From positions 1-64,000 of the forward strand of contig CBFHSF010000004.1 in assembly GCA_965658445.1 (NCBI GenBank): a stretch of 64,000 bases of DNA. Reading direction: 5' to 3'. The notes below the pieces were generated by a model, which had not been told where the DNA came from, ran no database searches, and worked only from the letters and a program-made list of their open reading frames with translations. Below are positions 1 through 7,680 of the stretch, piece after piece. Source of the DNA: CBFHSF01 sp965658445 (GTDB taxonomy: Bacteria > Bacteroidota > Bacteroidia > Flavobacteriales > Schleiferiaceae). Positions within the stretch are counted from its first letter, which is position 1, and the number at the start of each line of letters is the position of its first letter. A program made the translations under genes and the position numbers.

Positions 1-84
1 AGGGACTAGAAACTAGTAACTAGTAACTAGTAACTAGTGACTAGTGACTAGTGACTAGTGACTGGTAACTGGTGACTGGTGACT
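1..84. repeat. Heptamer tandem array (AGTRACT family), 12 units
   Basis: Twelve consecutive seven-base units in exact register: AGGGACT, AGAAACT, three AGTAACT, four AGTGACT, GGTAACT and two GGTGACT. Variants are clustered rather than mixed, as expected if the array grew by slippage of neighbouring units. It starts at the window edge, so it may extend further left. Its consensus (RGTRACT) is shared with arrays near 312-346, 563-611 (reverse complement), 21254-21334 and 44571-44605. There is no coding potential and no spacer structure. Confidence 0.9.
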
Positions 85-102
85 TCCCGACAATTGTTGG
101 GA
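85..102. repeat. Short palindrome, TCCCGACA...TGTCGGGA family, copy 1
   Basis: TCCCGACAATTGTTGGGA is an inverted repeat with nine-base arms and a single G-T wobble. It directly abuts the last heptamer unit at 84. The same core recurs as a perfect palindrome at 294-311 and in degenerate form at 44536-44553. Confidence 0.75.
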
Positions 103-188
103 TGGGGACTTGGGAGGAATGAGGAAAGAAGAAGGAAAGAGGGATCCTTTAATCTGTGAACTCCCAAATTGGATTTGATCAAAAACTA

Positions 189-223
189 TTCATTGCTCAC
201 TGCTCACCACTCACTATTCACAT
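189..223. repeat. Degenerate heptamer array, CTCACTR type
   Basis: Five units in register: TTCATTG, CTCACTG, CTCACCA, CTCACTA, TTCACAT. On the reverse strand these read TAGTGAG-like and so belong to the same loose ACTAGTG/AGTGAC sequence space as the array at 1-84. Confidence 0.6.
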
Positions 224-258
224 TCAGAAACGTTCCATTTCGCTGGCGAAGGGGTGGA

Positions 259-281
259 TTCGTCAGCCTCAGGCTGACGAA
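259..281. repeat. Perfect REP-like palindrome with 11-base arms
   Basis: TTCGTCAGCCT is followed by a single C and then AGGCTGACGAA, a perfect 11-base inverted repeat. There is no following T-tract, so a classical terminator is unlikely. It resembles a repetitive extragenic palindrome. Only one copy is seen in this window. Confidence 0.75.
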
Positions 282-293
282 GACGGGGTAGTT

Positions 294-311
294 TCCCGAC
301 ACCTGTCGGGA
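294..311. repeat. Short palindrome, TCCCGACA...TGTCGGGA family, copy 2
   Basis: Perfect eight-base arms TCCCGACA/TGTCGGGA around CC. It is followed immediately by a heptamer array at 312, just as copy 1 is preceded immediately by one ending at 84. Confidence 0.8.
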
Positions 312-346
312 GGGACTGGGAACTTGGTACTGTGGACTAGGAATAA
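312..346. repeat. Degenerate heptamer array, GGRACTN type
   Basis: Five units in register: GGGACTG, GGAACTT, GGTACTG, TGGACTA, GGAATAA. The consensus is the same as in the array overlapping the end of the gene at 21268. Confidence 0.75.
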
Positions 347-562
347 TTGAATACTAAATCCCACGCGATACAATCGCGCGGTATCGGAGGAAAGTAAGTA
401 GTGAGTTGTTAGTTGTAAATAGTATTATCTCGGTGTTTTCAAAACCCAAACCAAAGAGGGTACTAGAAGCAAGGAAAAAGTGAATTTCAATTTACCCAGT
501 TCACAAATGCAGGAAAGAATGAGAAACCTCACTCCTTCATTCTTCCTCATTCCTTTTCTATC

Positions 563-611
563 CCTAATCCCTAACCGAGTCCCAAGTTCCCAGTCCCTAG
601 TTCCTAATTAA
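563..611. repeat. Heptamer array overlapping the peptidase stop codon
   Basis: Seven units in register: CCTAATC, CCTAACC, GAGTCCC, AAGTTCC, CAGTCCC, TAGTTCC, TAATTAA. The reverse complement is GGAACTA/GGGACTG/GGAACTT, the same family as at 312-346 but inverted relative to it. The minus-strand peptidase stop codon (TAG, 599-597) lies inside the array, so the last few codons of that gene are array sequence. Confidence 0.75.
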
Positions 612-2468
612 CTTAAACGAATGCGACTTCCCATCGGCATCTAGAATTCTAACCACGTACACCCCAGGAGAAAGACCTTCCGAAGAGATTTCAAAAGTCG
701 ATTCCTTTTCTACGGTGGCGGTAGAAAGCAATTGCCCGGCGGCATTGTACATTTCCAGTTGGGCGGGACGATTGCCTTCCCAATCCAAATAGGCTGCGCC
801 TCCATTGGAGAAACCAAGAGTCCCTCTCAATCCGAAAGGCTTGCCATCCAATTCGTCAATACTTACATCACAAGGGTCAAGTATGCCATAGGCACCAAAA
901 ATGGCACAGAGGTCAGCTCTGTGGCCTCCTTGAAAGTGTTGATCGTCACACATAATGATGAGTGCAGCCGCGTCGGGGAAGGTCATGTTGGAGGAATATC
1001 CATAGAGAGAACATCCCACGAGGAAGTCAGCGGTATCCCTTCCCAATTGATCCCAGATGTCCATTAGGGCAGCAGACCACAAGTCTGTGTGCTGGTAAAT
1101 GCCTCCGGTAAAGGAAATATTGGGGTAGTATTTGTTACTGGGGTTGTCCGCATCACGGCCAGGCCAAAACTCATTGTGACCGTCCCAGGTGAATACTTTC
1201 TCGTAGCTGAAGGGATTGATGTGTTTTGAGTAAGAAGCCGCGTAGTAATCGCCATTGGCCTCGTCCAAACACCTTCTTTCCGTTCCAGAGTTCGTATTGG
1301 GAGCCGCGTCGTAAGACATGGCGTGCTGGTATTCGTGAATGATCACGTCGGCATCTTCGGCATCGTCTACACCACCGTTTCCAAAAAACAGCGTTTGATT
1401 GCCATATTCAAAGCGAGAATTGTCCTGTCCAAAGAAGGCGTTGGCATCTACCGAGATGGAGTAGTTCATCAAATTGGTAAGCCCGAGAGCTTCCAAGTGC
1501 ATCTTCATCACCGTGATGTGGTAGAAACAGTTTACCTGATTGAATTCCTGCTCTGAGCGAGAATAGTGGAACATATCATCCATTCTTGCGGCTACTGAAT
1601 CCGTGGGGCTTTCCACATCTACAATGGTTACCGCGTAATTGGTCAAGTTAAAAGTACCGTTAGAATAATCCGCCAAAACCGTTCTCATTACTCTTTCAGG
1701 ATCTAAAAAGGCTTGGTTTTGGTCATTCATATCCGTGTAATTTCCACCGTAGGTCACACCGGCAGTGGTCAACGGATCCGGGTTGAATACCATTACAGAG
1801 ATATTGGTGTCGGTTTCAAGGATTGATTCATTCAGGATGGTTTCATTCGGAGCCGATTCATGGGCATGTCGTTCGCAGTAGTGAGCAGAAAGCCATTCCT
1901 CATCCAGCCATAGGCCTTCGGAGTCCACAATCCACAATCTGTGTTCTTGATATTGCAATTCTACTAAGAGCTTGGCCGCGGGAAAAGCACGGTCTCCTTC
2001 CACCCAATAGATGGGTTCTACTTCTTCCACCTGAGCGGCGGGTAGGCCATTGGGCAATTGAGAAAACTGTGGGAAAGAATTACCTGAAGCCACAACACCC
2101 GGTGCTAAGTCGTAAAACGCAAGGATAGAAGACTTGTCTAGTCCTATGTTTACCTTGATTTTCTTGTGATAAAGAGGAGTGCCGTTGAGCATCTGTTGAT
2201 AGTGAAAGTGATATCCCATGGGACTGGTTCTCTCATCTAACAACTCCAAATCATTGGCGTCAATATTAAATTCTGTTGCTACCCAGTCTTTGACAGACCT
2301 TGAGTTTACCTCAGCAAATTCTCGAGTAATCTGAATTTTTTGGGTTTTGTAATCTGCGTATGGCGAAGGAGCTTCATACGGTACGCTTCCTTTTTGAGCC
2401 CAGGCCGAAGAAACCAAAAGACTCATGCAAAGGGCTGTCAATAGGGGGGATTTAAACAGTCTATTCAT
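597..2468 (-). CDS. Secreted M36-like (fungalysin-type) zinc metallopeptidase with T9SS sorting domain
   Basis: A 623-residue exported peptidase. Residues 1-24 form a signal peptide ending AWA/Q. A fungalysin/thermolysin propeptide-like (FTP) segment lies around residues 75-115. The zinc site is HEYQH at 378-382, with the likely third ligand Glu403 in LDEANGD, matching the HExxH plus ExxxD arrangement of the M4/M36 families. The last 80 or so residues have the beta-sandwich pattern of a type A T9SS C-terminal domain and end in FKLIRN. The protein should therefore cross the outer membrane by T9SS and act outside the cell. The start overlaps the YigZ stop by 8 bases, which suggests translational coupling. 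The stop codon lies in a heptamer repeat. Substrate unknown. Confidence 0.85.
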   Translation of the reverse strand: MNRLFKSPLLTALCMSLLVSSAWAQKGSVPYEAPSPYADYKTQKIQITREFAEVNSRSVKDWVATEFNIDANDLELLDERTSPMGYHFHYQQMLNGTPLYHKKIKVNIGLDKSSILAFYDLAPGVVASGNSFPQFSQLPNGLPAAQVEEVEPIYWVEGDRAFPAAKLLVELQYQEHRLWIVDSEGLWLDEEWLSAHYCERHAHESAPNETILNESILETDTNISVMVFNPDPLTTAGVTYGGNYTDMNDQNQAFLDPERVMRTVLADYSNGTFNLTNYAVTIVDVESPTDSVAARMDDMFHYSRSEQEFNQVNCFYHITVMKMHLEALGLTNLMNYSISVDANAFFGQDNSRFEYGNQTLFFGNGGVDDAEDADVIIHEYQHAMSYDAAPNTNSGTERRCLDEANGDYYAASYSKHINPFSYEKVFTWDGHNEFWPGRDADNPSNKYYPNISFTGGIYQHTDLWSAALMDIWDQLGRDTADFLVGCSLYGYSSNMTFPDAAALIIMCDDQHFQGGHRADLCAIFGAYGILDPCDVSIDELDGKPFGLRGTLGFSNGGAAYLDWEGNRPAQLEMYNAAGQLLSTATVEKESTFEISSEGLSPGVYVVRILDADGKSHSFKLIRN

Positions 2469-3063
2469 GAATAGTAATATTGTGCAATGGGTTAAAGATG
2501 GAAATTACGGAATCCTTTTCACTTATGGGAACATCAATGATTATCCGCACGTCCAATTCCATTTTTTGAGATTGAATAATCAATCCCTCTCTCTTTATAA
2601 TACGCATAACTTCGTTTAAATGTTGGTAGGCACATTGTAAAGTTATGGGGACTGTCAACGTTTTTTCTACGATTTCACCTTCTTCAATGGCCCAGGCCGC
2701 TCCTGATTTGTAAGCGTTGATCATTCCAGGGATTCCTAGTTTGGTGCCTCCAAAGTATCTCACAACAATAACGCCTACGTCATAGAGGTTCTCGCTCATA
2801 ATGGCGTTGAGAATGGGCATTCCCGCAGAATTGGAAGGTTCGCCATCGTCGTTGGCTCGGGTGTATTCTTTGGTGGGATTGATGCGGTAGGCATAGCAAT
2901 AATGCCTTGCGGAGTGGTGGGTTACCTTAATGGCCTCCATCTTTTTCTTGAGCTCTTCTTCGGTTTTCATCGGAAAGGCGTAACCAAAAAACTTGCTGCC
3001 TTTGTCTTTGAACAGCGCCTCAGAATCTGAAGCCAAGGTGAGGTAATTGTCTTTTTCAGCCAT
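2461..3063 (-). CDS. YigZ/IMPACT family protein
   Basis: A 200-residue protein of the YigZ/IMPACT (UPF0029) family. The conserved core is plain: the HHSARHYCYAY stretch, the NDDGEPSNSAGMP signature near residue 70, and VIVVRYFGGTKLG around 97-109. Members have an RNase PH/EF-G IV-like fold. The eukaryotic relative regulates the kinase GCN2, but the bacterial role is not settled. I chose the ATG at 3063 (MAEKDN) because an upstream in-frame ATG at 3192 would add 43 non-conserved residues overlapping ribD. With this start it begins 11 bases after the ribD stop. It overlaps the downstream peptidase by 8 bases. Confidence 0.88.
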   Translation of the reverse strand: MAEKDNYLTLASDSEALFKDKGSKFFGYAFPMKTEEELKKKMEAIKVTHHSARHYCYAYRINPTKEYTRANDDGEPSNSAGMPILNAIMSENLYDVGVIVVRYFGGTKLGIPGMINAYKSGAAWAIEEGEIVEKTLTVPITLQCAYQHLNEVMRIIKREGLIIQSQKMELDVRIIIDVPISEKDSVISIFNPLHNITIHE

Positions 3064-3074
3064 TAAAGGAGAGA

Positions 3075-4094
3075 TTATCCATTGGATAGATGAGTTCGTA
3101 AAATGTCGGGGCCCATTGCTGATTGCGAATATTCTAGAGGTGGCGTAGTAGGTGACGGCAATCCTTTTTCTAGAGTGTTGGGAGAAGTCCAAATTCGGAT
3201 TTCGTCGTACATGCCGGCATCGATGTGACTTTGGAGGATTTCTCTGCCGCCTTCTACCAAGACGCTTTGTATGTCTCTTTCGTAGAGTTTAGAATACAAG
3301 TCTTCCCAATCCGAAAATTGAATTTCCGTATAGTTGGGTTTATCACTTTCCTTTGTTTCACTTGTGTTTTTAGAAATCACTATCGTTTTTGGGTTTTGAA
3401 GCAAGGTCGAGGAGGGGTCGATGTTTCCCGATCTCGTCACCACAACGGGAATGGGAGAGGAACCGTCTACTTTTCGCGTAGTCAAACTCGGATTGTCCGT
3501 CCTTAAAGTTTTGGCCCCAATGAGGATGGCATCTTCTTCCGCACGCCATGTATGTGTCAATCGACTGGCCGCAGGGTGACTGATGGGATGAGAACCCGTT
3601 TCACCATTGGGCCTTTCTATATCCATATAGCCGTCTACGCTTTCTGCCCATTTTAGCAGTATGTAGGGACGCTTTTTCTCGTGGAAGGTGAAGAATCTTC
3701 TATTGATGTGAAGGCATTCCTCCTCTAAAATCCCAACGTGCGTTTTGACTCCAGCGTTTTTCAATTTTTGAATGCCCTTCCCCGCAACCTGAGCAAAGGG
3801 GTCCACGCAGCCAATGTAGACTTCAGGAATTCCCATTTTTACGATAAGGTCGGAACAGGGCGGAGTGCGGCCGTGATGAGCGCAGGGTTCCAGAGTCACA
3901 AACATTTTGGCGCTCTTGAGATCTTCGGGGTTTTTTACAGAATTTACCGCATTGACTTCGGCGTGGGGTTCTCCGGCTTTTTGATGCCAACCCTCCCCAA
4001 TGATAACTCCATCTTTTACGATAACACACCCCACCAAAGGGTTAGGAGATACGCGTCCCTTGCCCAAATACGCCAGTTCTAAGGCGCGACGCAT
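3075..4094 (-). CDS. ribD: Bifunctional riboflavin biosynthesis deaminase/reductase RibD
   Basis: Diaminohydroxyphosphoribosylaminopyrimidine deaminase fused to 5-amino-6-(5-phosphoribosylamino)uracil reductase, the second and third steps of riboflavin synthesis. The deaminase zinc site is visible as HAEVNA, then PCAHHGRTPPC. The C-terminal half carries the reductase signatures LLKWAESVDGY and DAILIGAKTLRTDNP. The start is uncertain. The ATG at 4094 (MRRALELA) fits the family N-terminus and lies downstream of a good promoter at 4166-4195. An in-frame ATG at 4187 would add 31 residues and lies upstream of the predicted transcription start. It heads a minus-strand unit with yigZ and the peptidase. 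Confidence 0.9.
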   Translation of the reverse strand: MRRALELAYLGKGRVSPNPLVGCVIVKDGVIIGEGWHQKAGEPHAEVNAVNSVKNPEDLKSAKMFVTLEPCAHHGRTPPCSDLIVKMGIPEVYIGCVDPFAQVAGKGIQKLKNAGVKTHVGILEEECLHINRRFFTFHEKKRPYILLKWAESVDGYMDIERPNGETGSHPISHPAASRLTHTWRAEEDAILIGAKTLRTDNPSLTTRKVDGSSPIPVVVTRSGNIDPSSTLLQNPKTIVISKNTSETKESDKPNYTEIQFSDWEDLYSKLYERDIQSVLVEGGREILQSHIDAGMYDEIRIWTSPNTLEKGLPSPTTPPLEYSQSAMGPDILRTHLSNG

Positions 4095-4132
4095 ATATTG
4101 TTCTGTGGTTTGTTCTTTGATGGTTATTTGAT

Positions 4133-4159
4133 TTAATCGGTGTTGATTTCTGAACCCAT
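4133..4159 (-). other. Possible 8-codon leader ORF ahead of ribD
   Basis: ATG at 4159 to TAA at 4133 encodes only MGSEINTD. It begins six bases after the TACCTTTG element, so it would be the first AUG of the transcript. No FMN riboswitch fits in the short leader. Whether it is translated is unknown. Confidence 0.25.
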
Positions 4160-4165
4160 TGTAGA

Positions 4166-4195
4166 CAAAGGTAATGGACAATTGCATTGTACAAA
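4166..4195 (-). promoter_or_regulatory. ribD promoter, TTTG-N18-TACCTTTG
   Basis: On the minus strand TTTG (4195-4192) is followed after 18 bases by TACCTTTG (4173-4166), an exact match to the Bacteroidota housekeeping -33/-7 consensus. It points into ribD. The predicted transcription start is near 4161-4159, upstream of the chosen ribD ATG and downstream of the alternative ATG at 4187. Confidence 0.6.
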
Positions 4196-4213
4196 CAAAA
4201 TTTTCAATTGGGT

Positions 4214-4244
4214 CTTGTCCTGCTTGGGGCGTTGGGTATATTTG
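4214..4244 (+). promoter_or_regulatory. prmC promoter, CTTG-N19-TATATTTG
   Basis: CTTG at 4214-4217, 19 bases, then TATATTTG at 4237-4244. The prmC GTG start follows after only four bases, so transcription would begin at or next to the start codon. Confidence 0.55.
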
Positions 4245-4248
4245 TTGG

Positions 4249-5097
4249 GTGAAAGCGATTAACCTCCATCAGGAATTCATTGAAAACACTCGTGATTTTA
4301 TGAGTGAAAGAGAAGCTTCTCAAACGTTTTTCATTTTGCTAGAAGACCTCTGGAATTATTCAAAATCAGAATACACAGAAGGATTGGTTTCGCTTTCCGA
4401 GCAGCAACATTCTCGATTGTTAGAAGCTGTAGACCAATTGAAGCACGGAACTCCCGTTCAGCACATCACCGGCAAAGCTTTCTTTTTTGAATCTCTTTTT
4501 GCCATAACCAAAGACACCTTGGTTCCTCGGCCCGAAACCGAAGAATTGGTAGCTTGGATTTTAGAGAACCACGGTTTAGAAGCCATTAGAGGATTGGACA
4601 TAGGAACCGGCAGTGGTTGCATTCCCATTTCTTTGGCGGCTCGTAGGCCGAAATGGAAATTGACGGGAATGGACCTTTCGGCGAAAGCCTTAGAAGTGGC
4701 GCGTAAAAATGCTGATAATTTAAACCAAAAAGTTCACTGGCAACGCGCTGATATTCTCACGGCGAAGCCCGAACTCGAGAGTTTCGACTTTATCGTTTCC
4801 AATCCACCGTACATTCCCACATCGGAAGTGGATGTATTGGATAAAAACGTTTTGGATTACGATCCCAGAATGGCCCTGGAAGTACCCGATAATGACCCTT
4901 TGCGGTTCTATCGAGAAATTGAAATATACGCACGTGTAGCATTGGTGCCGGGAGGGGCCTTGTATTTTGAAATACACGAAAACTACGGTCCGGAAACATT
5001 GGCGCTACTTCAAAATTCGCATTGGAAACACTCCGAATTACGCAAGGACCTAAGCGGAAAAAATAGAATGATCTACGCTCAAAAAAGCGTACCTTGA
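4249..5097 (+). CDS. prmC: Release factor glutamine methyltransferase PrmC (HemK)
   Basis: Methylates the glutamine of the GGQ motif in peptide chain release factors, using S-adenosylmethionine. The SAM-binding motif GLDIGTGSGCIPIS and the catalytic NPPY motif (SNPPYIPTSE) are both intact, and the 282-residue length is normal. The start is taken as GTG 4249 (VKAINLHQEF), where alignment with Bacteroidota HemK proteins begins. An ATG at 4174 would add 25 residues across the divergent promoter region, and an ATG at 4300 would cut off a conserved helix. It is transcribed divergently from ribD. Confidence 0.92.
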   Translation: MKAINLHQEFIENTRDFMSEREASQTFFILLEDLWNYSKSEYTEGLVSLSEQQHSRLLEAVDQLKHGTPVQHITGKAFFFESLFAITKDTLVPRPETEELVAWILENHGLEAIRGLDIGTGSGCIPISLAARRPKWKLTGMDLSAKALEVARKNADNLNQKVHWQRADILTAKPELESFDFIVSNPPYIPTSEVDVLDKNVLDYDPRMALEVPDNDPLRFYREIEIYARVALVPGGALYFEIHENYGPETLALLQNSHWKHSELRKDLSGKNRMIYAQKSVP

Positions 5098-5148
5098 TTT
5101 GACCAATAAATCATTTGATCAACCAATAACCTGACCAACAATCTACCT

Positions 5149-7155
5149 ATGGACGTCAAGCAAGAAATAGAAAAACTCAGAGAAGAACTGGAGCAGCACA
5201 ACTATAACTATTATCAGTTGGATGCACCCACTATCAGTGATTTGGAGTTTGATCAGTTGCTTAAAAAGCTGGAAGCTTTGGAAGCTCAACACCCTGAGTT
5301 TTACGACGCCAATTCTCCTTCACAAAGAGTGGGTGGAGGCATTACCAAGGGTTTTGAAACTGTTGTACACAAGACCCCCATGTTGTCCCTTTCCAATACC
5401 TACAGCCGTGAGGAGGTTTCTGATTTTATTGAGCGCGTCCAAAAGAACATTGATGAACCCGTAGAATTTACCTGTGAACTCAAGTATGACGGTGCTGCCA
5501 TCGGCATTACCTATAAAGGTGGTGTTTTTGACAAGGCCGTAACGCGTGGCGACGGTACCAAGGGGGATGATATTTCTGTCAACGTAAGAACCATTCGTAC
5601 GGTCCCCCTCAAATTGCGTGGATCGGGTTACCCCGAAGAGTTTGAAATCCGCGGAGAGATCTTTATGACGCTAGAGGGTTTTGCAAAACTCAACGCAGAA
5701 AGGGAAGCCGAAGGATTGGAGACCTTTGCCAATCCAAGAAACAGCGCTTCAGGCAGCCTCAAAATGCAAGACAGTGGAGTAGTGGCTACGCGCCCATTGG
5801 ACACTTTCTTATACTACGTATTGGCGCCCAATTCTGGATTTGCTAGCCATTGGGAAAGTCTACAAGCTGCAAGAGATTGGGGCTTTAAGGTTCCTGGAGA
5901 ATCCAATAATTACGTATCCAAAGCAAAGGACATAGAGGGTATTTTTGATTTTATCAATTACTGGGATGAGCACCGTGCAAATTTGCCTTTTGAAATTGAT
6001 GGCATTGTAATCAAAGTCAACTCTTACCGTCAACAGGAAGAGCTGGGCTTTACTTCCAAATTTCCCAAATGGGCCATTGCCTATAAGTTCAAGGCCGAAA
6101 GAGAATCTACGCTCTTGGAAGAAGTGACCTACCAAGTAGGAAGAACTGGAGCCATTACGCCCGTTGCCAACCTAAAGCCTGTTTTGCTCGCAGGAACGAC
6201 TGTAAAGCGAGCCAGCTTGTACAATCAAGATCAAATAGAAAAACTAGATCTCCACGAAGGAGATACCGTATACGTAGAAAAGGGTGGAGAAATCATTCCC
6301 AAAGTAGTGGGGGTAGACCTCTCTCAACGATCAGCAGAGGCCCGTCCCATCCAATATGCAACCCATTGTCCTGAATGTGGAACGGAACTGGAAAAGAAGG
6401 AAGGAGAAGCCCTTCATCGCTGTCCTAACATGATTTCTTGTCCTCCGCAACAAAGAGGAAAAGTGGAGCATTTTATCTCCAGAAAGGCCATGGATATTGA
6501 AGGCTTGGGAGCCGAAACCATTGATCTCTTGTTTTCGGAAGGATTGATTTCTGGTTATGCGGATTTGTATGATCTACAATACGATGACTTTGCCAACCTG
6601 GAAAGATTCGCTGACAAGTCTGCCCAGAATGCTGTAGACGGCATTGCCAAGTCTATTGAGATTCCCTTTGAGAGGGTACTTTTTGCATTGGGGATTCGCT
6701 ATGTTGGTGAGACCGTAGCCAAGAAACTGGCTGCGCATTTTAAAAATGTCGATGCATTGGCCATGGCAAGTTTTGACGAATTGGTCGGTGTGGATGAAAT
6801 TGGAGAAGTCATCGCTCGCTCTGTGGTGGATTTCTTTGCCAATGAAGAAAATCGCCAAGTGGTGGAGCGATTAAAAGCTGCTGGCTTGCAATTGGAATTT
6901 GCTGCGGCAGAAGGCGGTAGTGAAACGCTGCAAGGCCTATCTATTGTGATATCTGGGGTGTTTGAAAGGCATAGCCGTGACGAGTTGAAAAAGCTCATTG
7001 AATTGCACGGAGGAAAGAACGTGGGTTCCATCAGTAAAAAAACGAGTTATATATTAGCAGGCGAAGGCTTGGGCCCCTCCAAAAAGAAAAAGGCAGAAGA
7101 CCTCGGCATTCCCCTACTAACCGAAGACGAATTTGAAAATATGATTACCCAATGA
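5149..7155 (+). CDS. ligA: NAD-dependent DNA ligase LigA
   Basis: Seals nicks in replication and repair using NAD. At 668 residues it is full length. The N-terminal Ia domain is followed by the adenylation domain, with the nucleotidyl-accepting Lys112 in the KYDG motif. Then come the OB fold, a four-cysteine zinc finger (CPECG ... CPNMISC), helix-hairpin-helix repeats and a C-terminal BRCT domain ending near the stop. It is followed by a DUF6913 gene whose start overlaps the ligA stop by four bases (ATGA). Confidence 0.97.
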   Translation: MDVKQEIEKLREELEQHNYNYYQLDAPTISDLEFDQLLKKLEALEAQHPEFYDANSPSQRVGGGITKGFETVVHKTPMLSLSNTYSREEVSDFIERVQKNIDEPVEFTCELKYDGAAIGITYKGGVFDKAVTRGDGTKGDDISVNVRTIRTVPLKLRGSGYPEEFEIRGEIFMTLEGFAKLNAEREAEGLETFANPRNSASGSLKMQDSGVVATRPLDTFLYYVLAPNSGFASHWESLQAARDWGFKVPGESNNYVSKAKDIEGIFDFINYWDEHRANLPFEIDGIVIKVNSYRQQEELGFTSKFPKWAIAYKFKAERESTLLEEVTYQVGRTGAITPVANLKPVLLAGTTVKRASLYNQDQIEKLDLHEGDTVYVEKGGEIIPKVVGVDLSQRSAEARPIQYATHCPECGTELEKKEGEALHRCPNMISCPPQQRGKVEHFISRKAMDIEGLGAETIDLLFSEGLISGYADLYDLQYDDFANLERFADKSAQNAVDGIAKSIEIPFERVLFALGIRYVGETVAKKLAAHFKNVDALAMASFDELVGVDEIGEVIARSVVDFFANEENRQVVERLKAAGLQLEFAAAEGGSETLQGLSIVISGVFERHSRDELKKLIELHGGKNVGSISKKTSYILAGEGLGPSKKKKAEDLGIPLLTEDEFENMITQ

Positions 7156-7679
7156 GTTCCTTTTCACAAGGCGTGAGAAATTGGCAGCTCAAAAAGCTCC
7201 ACCAAGCCAACCCCAAAAACTCAAAATACCCTGGATTCGCCAAGATTAAGAGCATTCTAATCTTGGGAGAAACGAAAAACGGCGACTGGCCCGAACCGAT
7301 TTTTCAGTGGACGCTCAAACTACTCTCCGAAGGCAAAGAGGTTTACACCTTTCAGCATTGGGATAGAAAGCGAACCAAGGAAGAGTCCAAAGGAGAGAAG
7401 CCCCTTCCCAAAAACACATACTTTAAAGATCAGACCAATTGGTTTGGCAAACCCAAGCTGGGGGAGATGGCCCAAAAGCTCCCCATACAAGTCGATGTAA
7501 TAATTGACTTTACCCATGGAGAAAAATCCGCAAATGAGTTTATCTTTGCAGGCGTAAAAGCCAATTTTACAGTAGGCGTTGCTCATGGCCCCTATGACCT
7601 CACTGTTTCTGTAAACGATGGCGACTACAAGGCTACAGTTGATGAAATGGATCAATTATTACGTCTTATAAATAAGTAG
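7152..7679 (+). CDS. DUF6913 family protein, function unknown
   Basis: A 175-residue protein resembling a conserved Bacteroidota family (DUF6913). There is no signal peptide or membrane segment. The N-terminus is basic. The middle contains hydrophobic strands such as IKSILILGE, VDVIIDFTHGE and FTVGVAHGP, suggesting an alpha/beta fold. It overlaps ligA by four bases and ends one base before dapA, so translation of the three genes is probably coupled. The neighbours do not point to one pathway, and I assign no function. Confidence 0.8.
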   Translation: MSSFSQGVRNWQLKKLHQANPKNSKYPGFAKIKSILILGETKNGDWPEPIFQWTLKLLSEGKEVYTFQHWDRKRTKEESKGEKPLPKNTYFKDQTNWFGKPKLGEMAQKLPIQVDVIIDFTHGEKSANEFIFAGVKANFTVGVAHGPYDLTVSVNDGDYKATVDEMDQLLRLINK

Positions 7680-7680
7680 A

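Larger units (their letters stand above)
103..562. other. Gene-free mosaic of repeats and palindromes
   Basis: No credible gene is present here. A 64-codon open frame at 156-350 crosses the repeats and palindromes and has no protein-like composition. The stretch holds purine-rich segments (about 103-145), a heptamer array of CTCACTR type at 189-223, small hairpins such as TTCGCTGGCGAA near 239-250, the palindromes at 259-281 and 294-311, a heptamer array at 312-346, and pyrimidine-rich sequence toward 520-562. It looks like an extragenic repeat island downstream of the peptidase gene. Confidence 0.7.

Noticed and set aside
1..84. CRISPR-like array
   Set aside because: The repeats are seven-base units in direct tandem with no unique spacers, and no cas gene is nearby.
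156..350. 64-codon open frame in the repeat island
   Set aside because: It runs through two palindromes and two heptamer arrays, has no promoter and shows no protein-like composition.
4095..4160. FMN riboswitch ahead of ribD
   Set aside because: The leader from the predicted start is only about 65 bases and lacks the multi-stem conserved core.
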